Source: Neckera pumila | Lineage: Eukaryota > Streptophyta > Bryopsida > Hypnales > Neckeraceae | Reading direction: 5' to 3' | Length of the DNA stretch: 64,000 nucleotides | NCBI GenBank assembly: GCA_963969595.1 | Contig: OZ018416.1 | Span: 2,372,065-2,436,064, forward strand | Part shown: positions 39,190 to 50,090 of the stretch, one piece after another | Layout: the number at the start of each line of letters is the position of its first letter | How positions within the stretch are numbered: the stretch's first letter is position 1 | Notes under the pieces: model-generated | The model's input: the letters and a program-made list of their open reading frames with translations, nothing else | What the model was told of the DNA's origin: nothing | Database searches by the model: none | Translations under genes and position numbers: made by a program

Positions 39190-39452
39190 CCTGCGCATTG
39201 TCAACAATTATCATGTGGTTCATTGTTGTTTTATGGGTTTGCAAGTTAATATACAATTTAGCCCATCATTGCACTCCATTACTGTATAATTTAGCGCATT
39301 GTTACAATGCATTACTTGCATATGAAGGTGTCGCATCGTAACGGTGCGACAAATTGTAAAAAAAATGCATTGCAATGATGCATTAAATTGTATACTATTG
39401 TGCAAACCCATAAACAATGATAACTACATGATAACTATTGGCAAACCGCAGG
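39190..39452. mobile_element. Palindromic MITE with ~90-bp inverted arms
   Basis: It begins CCTGCGCATTG and ends CAAACCGCAGG. The arms pair over ~90 bp: TTATCATGTGGTTCATTG, TTTATGGGTTTGCA and TATACAATTTA in one arm are mirrored by TAAATTGTATA, TGCAAACCCATAAA and CATGATAA in the other. The centre carries GTCGCATCGTAACGGTGCGAC, itself a small dyad. The 263-bp element is non-coding. Confidence 0.85.
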
Positions 39453-40680
39453 TTCTAAACTTTGTGATGTACACTTCACAAGTCTTGTACTTTCCAATAG
39501 AAAACAATCATGCATTGATCATCTGCATCCTTTGTTCAACGCTTGGATTGCAAGAAAGAACAAATCAAGTGGTTTTTTTGAAACACTCAAATAAAAACGC
39601 ATGAATCCTTCTTCTTTTCAGAATTAGAGGGAAGATTAAAATATTAGAAAAAAATTATTTTATTTCCAAGGGCACCTCTTTTGTTAGGTAGCAAGAAAAG
39701 GACTGTCAACAAGGGGTTAAGAATGTTATGTAAGGTAGCCGACTCCTTTTTGATCACCTTCCAATTTTGGTGATATAGATTATTGTCTTTCTGTGAATTT
39801 GTGACTCAATTCCCGGAGCAGTTGTGGCGCAATAAGATTGGTTGCAAGGCGGTCAATATTATAACCAACCCTTGGTTGATTATGCAATCAACCTATGGTC
39901 AGAAATAGAAAGGTCTATATCACCATTATAAGTCAAAGATAATCTTCCACTAAAAAAATCAAAATAATTACTTTTTTGGTAATAAAATTTTGGAAAAATA
40001 TGCAATTCTTCCAAACTCTATTTCCGTACACAGGAAAAATTCTGCACTCAAAAAACATGCGCTCCAAATATGCGTAATTGTTTAACCTCTCAATGACGGA
40101 CCCATAACCATTGATTTCAAACTTCACTATCCATCACTCAATTTGTTGCCATTTTGTAATTAGAAAACTACCAACTTTGGATGAAACTGAATTTGTTGCC
40201 ATTTGTTGCCATTTACAAGAAAATAATAGACATTGAAAATACATCCAAAGTTCAAATTGCAATAAAATATTCAATATTGGGAATTTTTCCAAAATTCAAA
40301 TTGGAGTAGAAATTAGAGTAGATGACCTTCATTTTGTTAGCTGGACTCAAACCTCCAAAAATATCATTTTTGTGAAGAAATTTCAGCTTTAGAGCAAGTA
40401 ACAATAAATTTCCAAAATACACTAAAATAATATATTTTTGTGATCCGTTTTTTTACTAACTTCTCATTTACGTGAAGACAAACACTTGGAAGACTGCAAA
40501 TTGAATTGGATACTCTTCATAATCCAACTTGAAAAGTCAAAAAGAAAAAACGGATGAAAAAACTCTTTCAAACACCTTCTAGTTCATTTGTTTGTCATCC
40601 GTAAGCCACAAAATGGCGCCAACGGCGTTTGGAAGTTAAGTGGTTGAAAATGGGTTGGTTACCTTAATCCCAATCCCAAG
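39453..40680. other. AT-rich intergenic stretch
   Basis: No gene was recognised. A TTTGTTGCCA unit is repeated at 40141-40215. Confidence 0.4.
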
Positions 40681-41008
40681 ACACTAAACCCTAAAACCCT
40701 CATGTAAACCCTCAAGTAGGGAATACGGTACTTCCTGGATGACAGAAAATCGAATGAATGAAAGAGAAAAATAATCATCCCGTGGATGATGATTCGACGA
40801 TAGCAATGGATATTGGCTGATCTGGCATCTTACGAGGCGGCGAATCCAAGGCATTCAGGGTGGTCAAGTCTGCTTCGACTTCACTAAGCTTACTGCATTC
40901 CGGAGTTCCGGCCTTTGTGGGTTTTGTTGGGTGTCCAAATTTTACAAATTTCTGTTGCCCACGATTGTTGCGTTTCGCTTTCGAAGGGTTTTGAAAATTG
41001 TGTGAGCG
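40681..41008 (+). promoter_or_regulatory. Transaldolase promoter with telobox cluster
   Basis: CTAAACCCTAAAACCCTCAT at ~40684 followed by TAAACCCTC forms a telobox-type cluster about 320 bp before the start codon, common upstream of plant housekeeping genes. No clear TATA box was found. The last ~100 bases are probably 5' UTR. Confidence 0.55.
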
Positions 41009-44000
41009 ATGGCGAGTGCGGCGATGCAGGCAGCAGCAGGTTGCTCGGCGTTGAACTCCGGTGCCCAAGTGTGCGCCTCGTCTCACGCCAATGTAAGTTA
41101 CCCCGCTTTCATTTCGTGTATGGAAAAAAAAGAAAAAAGAAAAAGTCCATTATGGAGCTCGATCACACAATGGTGCAAGATGGAGCTCACTATTGGATTA
41201 ATGTCCATTGAATTCCCAAATGGGCGTCATGTGTATTGTTTAGCAGTTTGGAGTAGGTCATATGAGTATTGCTTTTGGGGGTCATTTGATCTAGTTTTGG
41301 ACCAACTTAAGGCAACGTTTTCTCTGATTCGAATCATATAATTTTTTGCCTCATCTGAAGTTTTGATTTTGTACAATGTGATCAATTTTAAGTTCTCCCA
41401 TAGTAAGCTCCTGTTAATTCTCCTTCATCCTCACCCTAGCTCTTGGACTCTTCCACTATCTTCTTCGGTACTCTCTCCTCTCCACCATGAAAATTGACAT
41501 AATTTCTTTGAAAGGATGGTCTTCCACTTGGTTCAAGAGTGGTGGGCATTACCCAAGTGGGATCATGTTTCTGATGAACATTTCCCCCCCCCCACACACA
41601 CACACACACACATTTGCTGGTGTTGGGTTTGTCAATTACCGGTTGTGTTGTGTGGAAATTGAGTGTACATTTCGCTCAACATATTGCCAGATTGAATGTT
41701 TGGATCAATGTTCTGTTGTTGGTGTTACCGAGACACGTGGTTGGTCAGATCCACCCCCGAAGATAGCTAAATTGGGTTCATCTTACTCCCAATCTTATCA
41801 ATTGAATGGGTCATTTTTAAAACCATGAGTTCTTGGTCGTTTAGGGGTTGAGGATTATCCGAGATCTTCTACTTGACAGAAACAGGGCCGGCGAGTGGGG
41901 CAAATAAAACCCTAATCCACACGATTTGGTTAAGGGTTCTCAATAATCCCCTACTTGGAATCTTTGAACCGGAACAGGGTAAGCAAGTGGGATAAATGAA
42001 AACTTCAATCCAGTACATTTTTCTCAATATGATCAATAGAAAGGTTACTTTATAACCTTGAATTACACAGAGCTCTTGTGATTGAAATAAGTTCCTCTAT
42101 GCATAAGGAAGAGTGCAATGAGCTGCAAAAGTACAGCATAGGTTTGGAGTTTCGACTTAATTCAATTTGAATTACAAAAACATTAATAAGTTAACTAATT
42201 ATTTCAGGTTCGTATGCTAAGGATCATGTTTAACCCATTGATGGTGTTGCACTGGGTGCAGTCGTTGGTGCACCATTCAATTGGCACCAAAGTGCCAGGA
42301 GTTCTTCAATGGAAGGGTTACAACCTGGTGCACAAGTCGAGGGCCATACATGTGCGAGCCAGTGTCAGTACGGGTACGTAATTTTTGTCTTTTGAATATT
42401 ATTACAGCATTTTGTGTAGATTCTATGTTTTAAGTTTTTTGACCACATATTGATAAGCGCTTTCAGTTTACTGGTACCTGTTGAGAAGTGTGCTCGTAGG
42501 GTGGAAGAATGGCTTAAGTACTTGATCAAAGTTGCGTATTATATCTACAGCTGAAGGTACCGAACTGGATGGCATCTCAAAGTACAGCGAAGTAGTGCCT
42601 GATACTGTTATCTTTGATGACTTTGAAAGGTACAGCATTGTCATTACAGTATGCATTTTTGAGCTTGTTGAAAACGACATGCGTCTTCGTGTCCTGGAAT
42701 ATATATTTTAAGTATCACATTGTAATGCAATCCGTGGGCTCGATGATGATGTTCCAGTCAATTTCTTAACCCCCAAGTTCCCAAGCTAAAAAATGAGAGC
42801 GTCCACTGCGGGAGGGAATAGTCTATGATAATAACTTTCAAAGCATATTTCTATTGTTCAAAATGTCGGTTATGGTTTATTCTTTTTATCGGTACATTTG
42901 GTTACTTTCCTGGAAGCTTCGTAAATTATTCATTTCAACTTCTGTAAATAAGGAAGAGCAGCTGCTTTGGGCCATTTAGGCACTTGTTAGAGGCTGATGG
43001 AAGTCGCAAGATAATCTATTGTTATTTGTAGCTGTCGATAGTCTTGGTGAATTTGCTTTCTGGACAATGTCTTTCAGTTTTATGTGCCGTTGGGTGGTTG
43101 CGAGCATCTGTGTATCATGCTTTGATGCAAAATCCATGATTCTTTTGAGTTTGCGTTGTACAATTGGATCATTTTAAATACGTGATATGGACCTCTTTAA
43201 CGGAACTGATTTACCTCAGGTTTCCACCAACAGCTGCGACAGTGAGTTCTTCATTGCTACTCGGGATAACCAGTGTTCCCAAAGGAGCTTATAATGTAAG
43301 CTTCATACTGGATGCTGATGCTTTCTTTGGTACTTACCAACGGGAACAGAAACCGCATTGCACATCAGACCACGGATACATAGAAGTATTCACGTGCTGT
43401 CGTCTATAGTGTACGAAAATTTTGAAAGACTAACCGTAGTGGGCATGCTGATGACTTGGGACCTGTGCAGGGTGCCATCGACCGTGCCTTGGCGTACAAC
43501 AAATGCTACGTGGAGAACAGTGGAGAAAGGTTATCATGTTTCTTGAATAAGGTATGATTTCTTATACTATTAGAGAACCAGGAATTACTGCGCAGAATGT
43601 GTGAACAATCCGCTCAACACTGATTTCATGACTCTACATCACCGAAGACTTAATGCATAGTTCTTGTGGCATTACTGAGACCCTAATGGTCCAAGGGTTC
43701 ATGGTTTAAAGATGATCAACTCGGTTGATCTTATTGTGATTAACATAATTCAGACAGGAAAGAATTTTACGTCTCCAGAATAGGTAAATAACACTGCATG
43801 TGTTCGTCAAAAAACAAATAAAATTGAAATAATAATAGCCCCCATATGACCGACTCAAAAATGCTAAAAGGCATAAGACTCATTTTTGGACTTCTTGGTC
43901 CTTTCGGGGTTAATCTTCTGTGGTAAATATATTTTGACTTGACCATCTGGTGGGGTGGGTTGGAGTGGGCTAGTCTCTTGTTAACGTTGGAGCGGAAGTT

Positions 44001-46598
44001 GTAAAATCGGTTCCGGGCCGGGTCTCCACAGAAGTTGACGCCCGTTTGGTCTATGACACTCCAGGCATCGTCAATGAGGCAAGTCTCTATAAGGAAGAAC
44101 GCACAGTTTAATTTATTTTTTTATTTTTTTGTGTGTGTGTGTGTGGAGTGGGGATGGGTGGGAATCTTCTTTTTCATCCGCAGCTTTAGCTCCTACTTGT
44201 TGGAAACTTCATGGTCGTAAAACAATTCATTGACAGATAATGTGTATATCAAAATGCAGGTCCACCAGCTTCTCCAAATGTATGATGAAGTTGAAGTTCC
44301 TAGGGACAGGCTACTCTTTAAAATTCCTGCTACTTGGCAGGTATTTTCTTGTAAATTCGCTGCATAGAATTTTGAGAACCAAGATATTTTGGTTTTAAAA
44401 TGATCATATTGTGAAGAATGTACCCAAGATGAGGCCAAGTTTTATATCACTAGAATCATTGAAAAACAATGCATGTGTTGGGATAAAAATATAAGTAAAA
44501 TTTGAGCAAATGGAAGTCCCCACTGGACTGCTCAAAAGTCCTAAAAATTCTTGAAGACCAAATTGGGCCTCTTAGTTCTTTAGGGGTTAAATTACTTTGT
44601 AAGAGTCTCAAACTGGTGTTGCTTTAACGGTTGGAAGTCTTGTAGGGTATTGAAGCTGTCAGGCAACTGGAAGCTGAAGGCATACAAACACATGTCAGCC
44701 TTGTTTACAGGTCTTAATCTCTTACGAGGTTTTTTGTGTAGCAATAACATCTTTGCAATTGAATATTACTTGGGCCTGTTTTGGGTGGTCGGGTGCAAGT
44801 GCTATGATAGAATATCCGTAAAGACCAACTGTGGCTGCCGTAGTAAAATTATCGCTACAACAACTAATATTGTTGGTGACCTATTGTGCAGCTTTGCTCA
44901 AGCCTCTGCTGCAGCCCAAGCAGGTGCATCAGTAATTCAGATCTTTGTTGGCAGGGTCCGGGTACGTTGCAGATTCTTGAATGAGCTTATCATTATATTT
45001 CTCCCAGGTTATTGTTTTGAAAACTGCCCCTGAACGTCACTGCTGATGTAGAATTGTGCAGGTATTTTGGATGCTTTTTGCCCACGTTCTGAATTTAAGT
45101 TTTTTTGTAACAGGATTGGGCTCGGACACATTCAGGTGATAAGGATGTCGATGCAGCTTTGGCAAATGGGGCTGACCCTGGGATTTCTCTTGTAAGCTCT
45201 CGTCAAAACATTCATCTTTGCGAACACGCAGAAAAGACTAGAGCGCTTGCAAGTCCAAATTTCATGCTAATCAATGTTTTTCAGCAAAATTTGACAGTTC
45301 AGAAATTTTTGAACATCATAAAGGGAATCTTCCGCACAAACCATGGGGAGCTCTCCCTATGCTTATACAAAGGCTTCCCTATGATATATTGCCTAATTTT
45401 ACTTCAAACAGACTAATTTTACTGAAAGCACTATTGTTTAGAGAAATCGAGAGCAGTTATTAACCTGGGAATTTCACAGGTTACCAAGTCTTACAACTAC
45501 ATTCACAAATATGGACACAAGTCTAAACTTATGGCGGCTGCAGTTCGGAATAAGCAAGATGTTTTCAGCCTCCTTGGGTACTTCTCTGCGACCATAAGCG
45601 TTCTTGTTGTTGTCTTTTGTTCGGAATACCGTTGCATGATAATTGTGTATTTAATCTAAATTTAGAGTGTGAAGCTGAAATTGTCATCGTTCTACTTAGT
45701 TTTGAGTTCTCTCTCTTACAATGGCTCTATATTCCACGCCAACTTCTTGATGACATGGACAAGTATTTTAAATTGCAAGCACTGCTTTCTCATTCATGCA
45801 TGCTTACAACTGCTTGGGGTTGGTTTTGTGTGTTCTGGAATTGGGATTGTAGCCTTGATTACCTCATTGTGCCAGTCAAGGTGCTCCAGTCCCTGAAGGA
45901 GTCGAAGGCTGATCTGGAAGACAAATATGCATTTGCAAGGCGCTTGAGCCCGCCTGCCGCTCAGAGTGCAACGTTTACAGAAGAAGAGGTTCGTCAATGA
46001 GCTTGTTCTGGTGCTAATATGTTGGAATGAAGCAGTTAACCATCTAAAGATCTTATTCCTATTAAATATTTGGTTCTTGTTATTTTGTTTCAGAGACGTT
46101 AGACAATATCATAAAGAGAATCTACCGCATGATTCATGGAGAACTTCCCTACGGTCACAGTGATCATACAAAGGCAGACATCTTCAGACAGACTATCATA
46201 GGCAGACATCTTTATGGAACGAAGAGAGTATTTTGTTTGATCAGTGTGATCATGAGGACTCCTCTTGAATCATGGGAGTAAATTCTGTTTATGATATAAG
46301 AGTTAATTGTAAAGTCATGTAGATGGGTTTTCTACATGACTTTACAATTAACTCGATTGCTTAAAGGTTCCTGAAACATGTGTTTTTAACTTCAAAAAAC
46401 AATGTTTTTATTGGTCTTGTGGTAACTTAAATATGATATGGATATGTACAGCTGCAACAGTGGGATCAAGGCACTTTTGCCAAGGCATTGGGACCTCTGG
46501 CTGAAGATTTACTGCAACGGGGGTTGGATGGCTACATCAACAACACTGAACGAATTGAGGAGCACTTCTCCAAGATCTGGCCGCCACCGAACGTCTGA
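41009..46598 (+). CDS. TAL: Transaldolase, probably plastid-targeted
   Basis: Transaldolase moves a three-carbon dihydroxyacetone unit from sedoheptulose 7-phosphate to glyceraldehyde 3-phosphate in the non-oxidative pentose phosphate pathway. Thirteen exons: 41009-41092, 42208-42373, 42551-42629, 43220-43295, 43471-43551, 43974-44078, 44260-44340, 44646-44710, 44892-44961, 45114-45191, 45480-45577, 45853-45988, 46452-46598, giving 1266 nt or 421 residues. Family blocks run in order: [50 protein letters not shown] with the Schiff-base lysine at K218, [40 protein letters not shown], and the C-terminal IWPPPNV. The first ~80 residues are Ala/Ser-rich, then basic, and lack acidic residues, as in plastid transit peptides. 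Intron 6 has a GC donor (GAG|GCAAGT). Introns 1, 5 and 7 carry copies of one MITE family. Confidence 0.97.
41197..41850. mobile_element. Intronic MITE family M1, copy 3 (transaldolase intron 1, enlarged)
   Basis: The internal block TTTGGAGTAGGTCATATGAG and the right end CATGAGTTCTTGGTCGTTTAGGGG (shown here as family match, ending 41850) match copies 1 and 2. The middle has ~400 extra bases with a C9 run and a (CA)n microsatellite near 41583-41612, suggesting a later insertion. Confidence 0.65.
43680..43911. mobile_element. Intronic MITE family M1, copy 4 (transaldolase intron 5, inverted)
   Basis: The ends ACCCTAATGGTCCAAG and CTTGGTCCTTTCGGGGT are inverted repeats with a few mismatches. The block CCCCCATATGACCGACTCAA is the reverse complement of the TTGAGTAGGGCATATGGGG block in copy 1, so this copy sits in the opposite orientation. 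Confidence 0.8.
44368..44589. mobile_element. Intronic MITE family M1, copy 5 (transaldolase intron 7)
   Basis: The right end CTTAGTTCTTTAGGGGTTAA and internal blocks GGTTTTAAAATGATCATATT and ACAATGCATGTGTTGG match copy 4 in order. The left end (GAACCAAGATATTTTGG) is degenerate. It occupies most of this short intron. Confidence 0.7.
45310..46173. repeat. Paired diverged repeats in transaldolase introns 10 and 12
   Basis: AACATCATAAAGGGAATCTT with CATGGGGAGCTCTCCCTA and ACAAAGGC (45310-45383) is matched by AATATCATAAAGAGAATCTA with CATGGAGAACTTCCCTA and ACAAAGGC (46100-46173). The 46100 copy stays open as a short peptide ([16 protein letters not shown]). This may be a fragment of a dispersed element or an old segmental duplication. 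Confidence 0.6.
46300..46354. repeat. Perfect 24-bp hairpin in transaldolase intron 12
   Basis: Arm 46300-46323 (starting GAGTTAATTGTAAAGTCATG) is the exact reverse complement of arm 46331-46354, separated by a 7-base loop, TGGGTTT. In the transcript it would form an uninterrupted 24-bp stem. Confidence 0.95.
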
Positions 46599-46920
46599 AA
46601 ATGGTCAACTGAACTCTAGACTAATGGCTATTTGACAAAGTACCTTTGTACGAGGCTTCTGAATTGTAAGTAGATGAAACCACCACATGCATCTTTGAAT
46701 GGTACTTGAGTTGGATGGGGAACAAGAGCGTTTTCAGAAGGTTCAAAGTGCATAGAGAAAGTCCCTAAGCCAGGGTCACCTTAAATCGTCAGTGTCAGTA
46801 TAAGGGCTTTCAGTTTCTTTTGTGTGGCCACACCGTGAAAATTTTATTCAAGCAGATCAGCAAATTGTAGAGACAGATGTTGCAAATAGAATCTGATTTT
46901 CTGCCACTTAGAGAATAATA

Positions 46921-47166
46921 CCTCTGTCCCACTAAAAAGCTCCTTATTTTATCTCATGTTTTTCTTATACTAATTTCATTGACCATGTTGTAAAATGTAT
47001 AATTCAGAATGGTCTAAATTTTGTATCACCACAATCCATGAAGAACATTGTATCTGTTCAATGCAACCAAAATAAGAATTGGACCCAAGCAAGCTTCCAA
47101 TATGTGAACTCAAAACTACTAAAAAGAACAAGAGGTAAAATCAAGAGCTTTTTAGTGGGATAGAGG
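46921..47166. mobile_element. Stowaway-like MITE with TA target duplication
   Basis: CCTCTGTCCCACTAAAAAGC (46921-46940) is inverted at the right end, GCTTTTTAGTGGGATAGAGG (ending 47166), with one mismatch over more than 20 bp. TA flanks both ends (46919-46920 and 47167-47168). The 246-bp length, TA duplication and CTC-type terminus are typical of Stowaway elements. Confidence 0.9.
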
Positions 47167-48093
47167 TAGTATGTTATAAACTTTGAAAAGCAACATATTG
47201 TAGGTTCCTACAATGGGTCATAGACTTAATAGGATACGACTCATTTGGAACCTTGAAGCAACAAAGAGTGATGTACAAATAATGGCACATACTCAAGTTT
47301 GATGGTTTCACATGAAGTTTTGATTTTCAAATTTGATGTTGATTTTGGTGTTTTGAAAAATAGAAGTTCATTTTTGGTATGTGGCGATTTAAGGTGCCAC
47401 TTCCTTACACTAATTTATTTTGTAGAACTGGAGATCTATGCATGAGCATTTGTAGAGAAACGAGATCCAAAATTAGTCTACAAATTGACACATTCATAAA
47501 TCACTTTATACAAAGTTCAATCAATGGTCTTGCCAACTCAACATCATAGGTATGTATTGTCTCTTCAACTCCTTTGCATTGGTTGCATTCTAAACAAATG
47601 GTTAATTGTGAATGTCTATACTCTAATTACTCCAATTAGAGAGTAAAATTTTTTGTGTCCCATTTTCACTTTCATGTGTAAAACACTTCTTACAATTGAA
47701 CCTTAATGATATAAATGAAAGTCAAAAACTCTATTCAACATCTTATTACATTATTCTTATAACCACATATTATAATTCTATGAGACACAAGAAATTAAAT
47801 CATTGGAATGATGAACTTCAACATCTAACTAGATATCTTTTAGCATATGTTTCATTTTTTTATTGTCATTGGGCATGAGAACATTTGCATTTTCAATACT
47901 TAGCCTCTCCTCTTGTATACTTTAGAGCAAATGAAGGCCCAAAAGCATTTGATTGGAAACCCACTATAAAATTTGAAACCTATACCATTGCATTACAACC
48001 CTATGGTTTGAAGATTTGGTCTTGCTTGATCTTATAATTCCAATGCAAATTCGGATCTCCAAATTTTGGGACCATGGGGTTGTAGGAAAATAG

Positions 48094-48309
48094 TTACGAG
48101 AACCACCCATGATAATAACACCATGCTGCAGCAATGTTACAAATCCATCCAAGAATATATGAGGGATTTGGAGCAAATTGACTATTTCTGGAACTAACTC
48201 CCATTAGCACTGGCAAAGCAATTCCTATAAAGAATGGAAAATGGAAAAATGGACCTGTCATGAACATTATCCATTGCTCATTGAAGAATCCTTGATCTTG
48301 TTTTGACAT
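48094..48309 (-). CDS. Hypothetical small hydrophobic protein or exon
   Basis: A 71-codon minus-strand stretch starts at an ATG and encodes two hydrophobic segments separated by a polar loop: one around residues 16-37 (MFMTGPFFHFPFFIGIALPV) and one around 50-68 (YILGWICNIAAAWCYYHGW). Codon composition is less AT-skewed than the surroundings. I recognise no family. It may be a lone exon of a broken gene, a small membrane peptide, or chance. No promoter or partner exon was found. Confidence 0.25.
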   Translation of the reverse strand: MSKQDQGFFNEQWIMFMTGPFFHFPFFIGIALPVLMGVSSRNSQFAPNPSYILGWICNIAAAWCYYHGWFS

Positions 48310-49204
48310 TTCACAATTTGTGTAGCTTTAACAATAAAGTTTTAATAAATTGAAGTCTTGTTTTCCTTTACTTTTTAATTTACTTTATTAAATTGTCCAA
48401 TTCATGTCAATCTTTGATCAATCAATGTCACTCTAATCATTCTTCAAATATCTTTTGTTGCATCCAATAGTATTATTCCATCATGCTTATTGTGTCAAAT
48501 TTTGTATGAGAACTTTTTAGCTTATCATTGCAAATATTGCAAAGTGTAAACATGAGTTGTAGAATGCTTAATGAAATTCAACCCGAGTCAATTTGGGGTC
48601 AATCATAGAATAATGTTGTATATATATTGTGATTTTTAAAATAACAAGTTTAAGCTTACAAGAGGCAATGAATGTTGTATTTGGCAACCATTGACTATCA
48701 TTCTATACAAAGAATGAAGAGCTTGCAAGATAAGCTTCTTTTCAAAGTCATTGATTAATATTAAGAGAATGCCATCATTAATTTTGACACCTAGCAGTAA
48801 CAACTTGCTAGATGTTTCATTGTACTTGGTATTTTGAACCATTTAAAGAAACTACTTTCCTCTTTGCATACAAATTATCATGGTTAAAGATTCAAATTGA
48901 AGAGTCATGCTACTTATGTGAATAGACATACCATTTCAATTTTATTTACTCAAATGCAATAAACCTCATCCTCAACCATTGGCGCAAACTTAATTACAAA
49001 TTATTTATTAACAAACTTAGAAGGTATAATATTTCATTCTAAATAACATCACGTACAAGAATTAGGAATTTTCTTTTGACATTTAGGAATTAGTAGTGCC
49101 TTTTGTTCATTCAACTCCAAGTAAAATTGCATTCATAGCATTGTTGTATTCAATATTATATTGGCATTGTTTGAGCAATATCTAATAATAATAAAAACAT
49201 GGCA

Positions 49205-50090
49205 TTGTGTTTGTACCCTTTAAGAAGTCTTGCAACCCCACTTTTGAAGCCCTTCAATTTTTTCCTTTTTATTTCTATTTTAAAAAATTTCCACCAAATT
49301 TCTCCTATTAATTTTATTCTTTTGTACAATCTTGATCACCATACCAAATTCCAATTTCAAAAACCAAAAATTCCATTTTTTGGAAATTATTTTGTGTGTG
49401 TTTTCATTGTATTACATAATATCTAATTGAAATATTTTAATGACGAATTTTTTGAATTTTATAGTAGAAACATTTTAGAAACATCAATGTGCACATCTCA
49501 TTTTGAAGAAAAATACACATTACCTATGAAAAATTTTACGCTACAAAGAAATCAATGTCAAGGGATTGCCCTTCCAAATATTATCAAATAGAGATTTCTA
49601 AACTATAATCATATTTTAATTATTGACCCTTGTACTATAAATGTTTTTTTACCTTTCACCATGATGGTGCAATTGGTTTTCCAAAACATAATTCTAATAT
49701 AGACTAATTTGTTGTCCAAATTTTGAGTAATGGCCCTTTAATATTGAATCCTTGTAGTGTAAAATATTGCATAGGTGTATTTCATGTATATTTTTTCTCA
49801 AGGTGAGATGTGCACATTAATGTTTCTTAAATTTTTCCACAATAAAATTTTAAAAAAATCATCACCAATATTTTTAAATCAATTATTATGTAAAACACTA
49901 AGAATACACACAAAATAACTTATCAATAATTGAAATTTGGGGTGTTGATTAAAATTGCATAAAATAATAGATTCAATAGGAAAACTTAGATAAATGATTC
50001 TTAATTAAATGGAGTTTAAAAGAAAAGTTTGAAGGGCTTCAAAAGCGGAGTTGCAAAACTTCTTAGATGGTACTTTATATATGATGATAA
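49205..50090. mobile_element. ~880-bp near-complete palindrome (foldback element)
   Basis: The two halves are imperfect reverse complements along almost their whole length. Paired blocks include TTAAGAAGTCTTGCAACCCC / GTTGCAAAACTTCTTAG, TTTTGAAGCCCTTCAA / TTGAAGGGCTTCAAAA (exact), AAACATCAATGTGCACATCT / AGATGTGCACATTAATGTTT, and ACCTATGAAAAATTTTACGC / AGTGTAAAATATTGCATAGGT. The centre lies near 49640-49660. No long ORF is present. It could be a foldback transposon, or an inverted duplication able to make a hairpin transcript. Confidence 0.85.

Larger units (their letters stand above)
46599..49204. other. Intergenic region after transaldolase
   Basis: The transaldolase 3' UTR comes first, then a clear Stowaway-like MITE at 46921-47166. 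The rest is AT-rich with short open stretches, most notably a hydrophobic one at 48094-48309 on the minus strand. No other gene was recognised. Confidence 0.5.
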
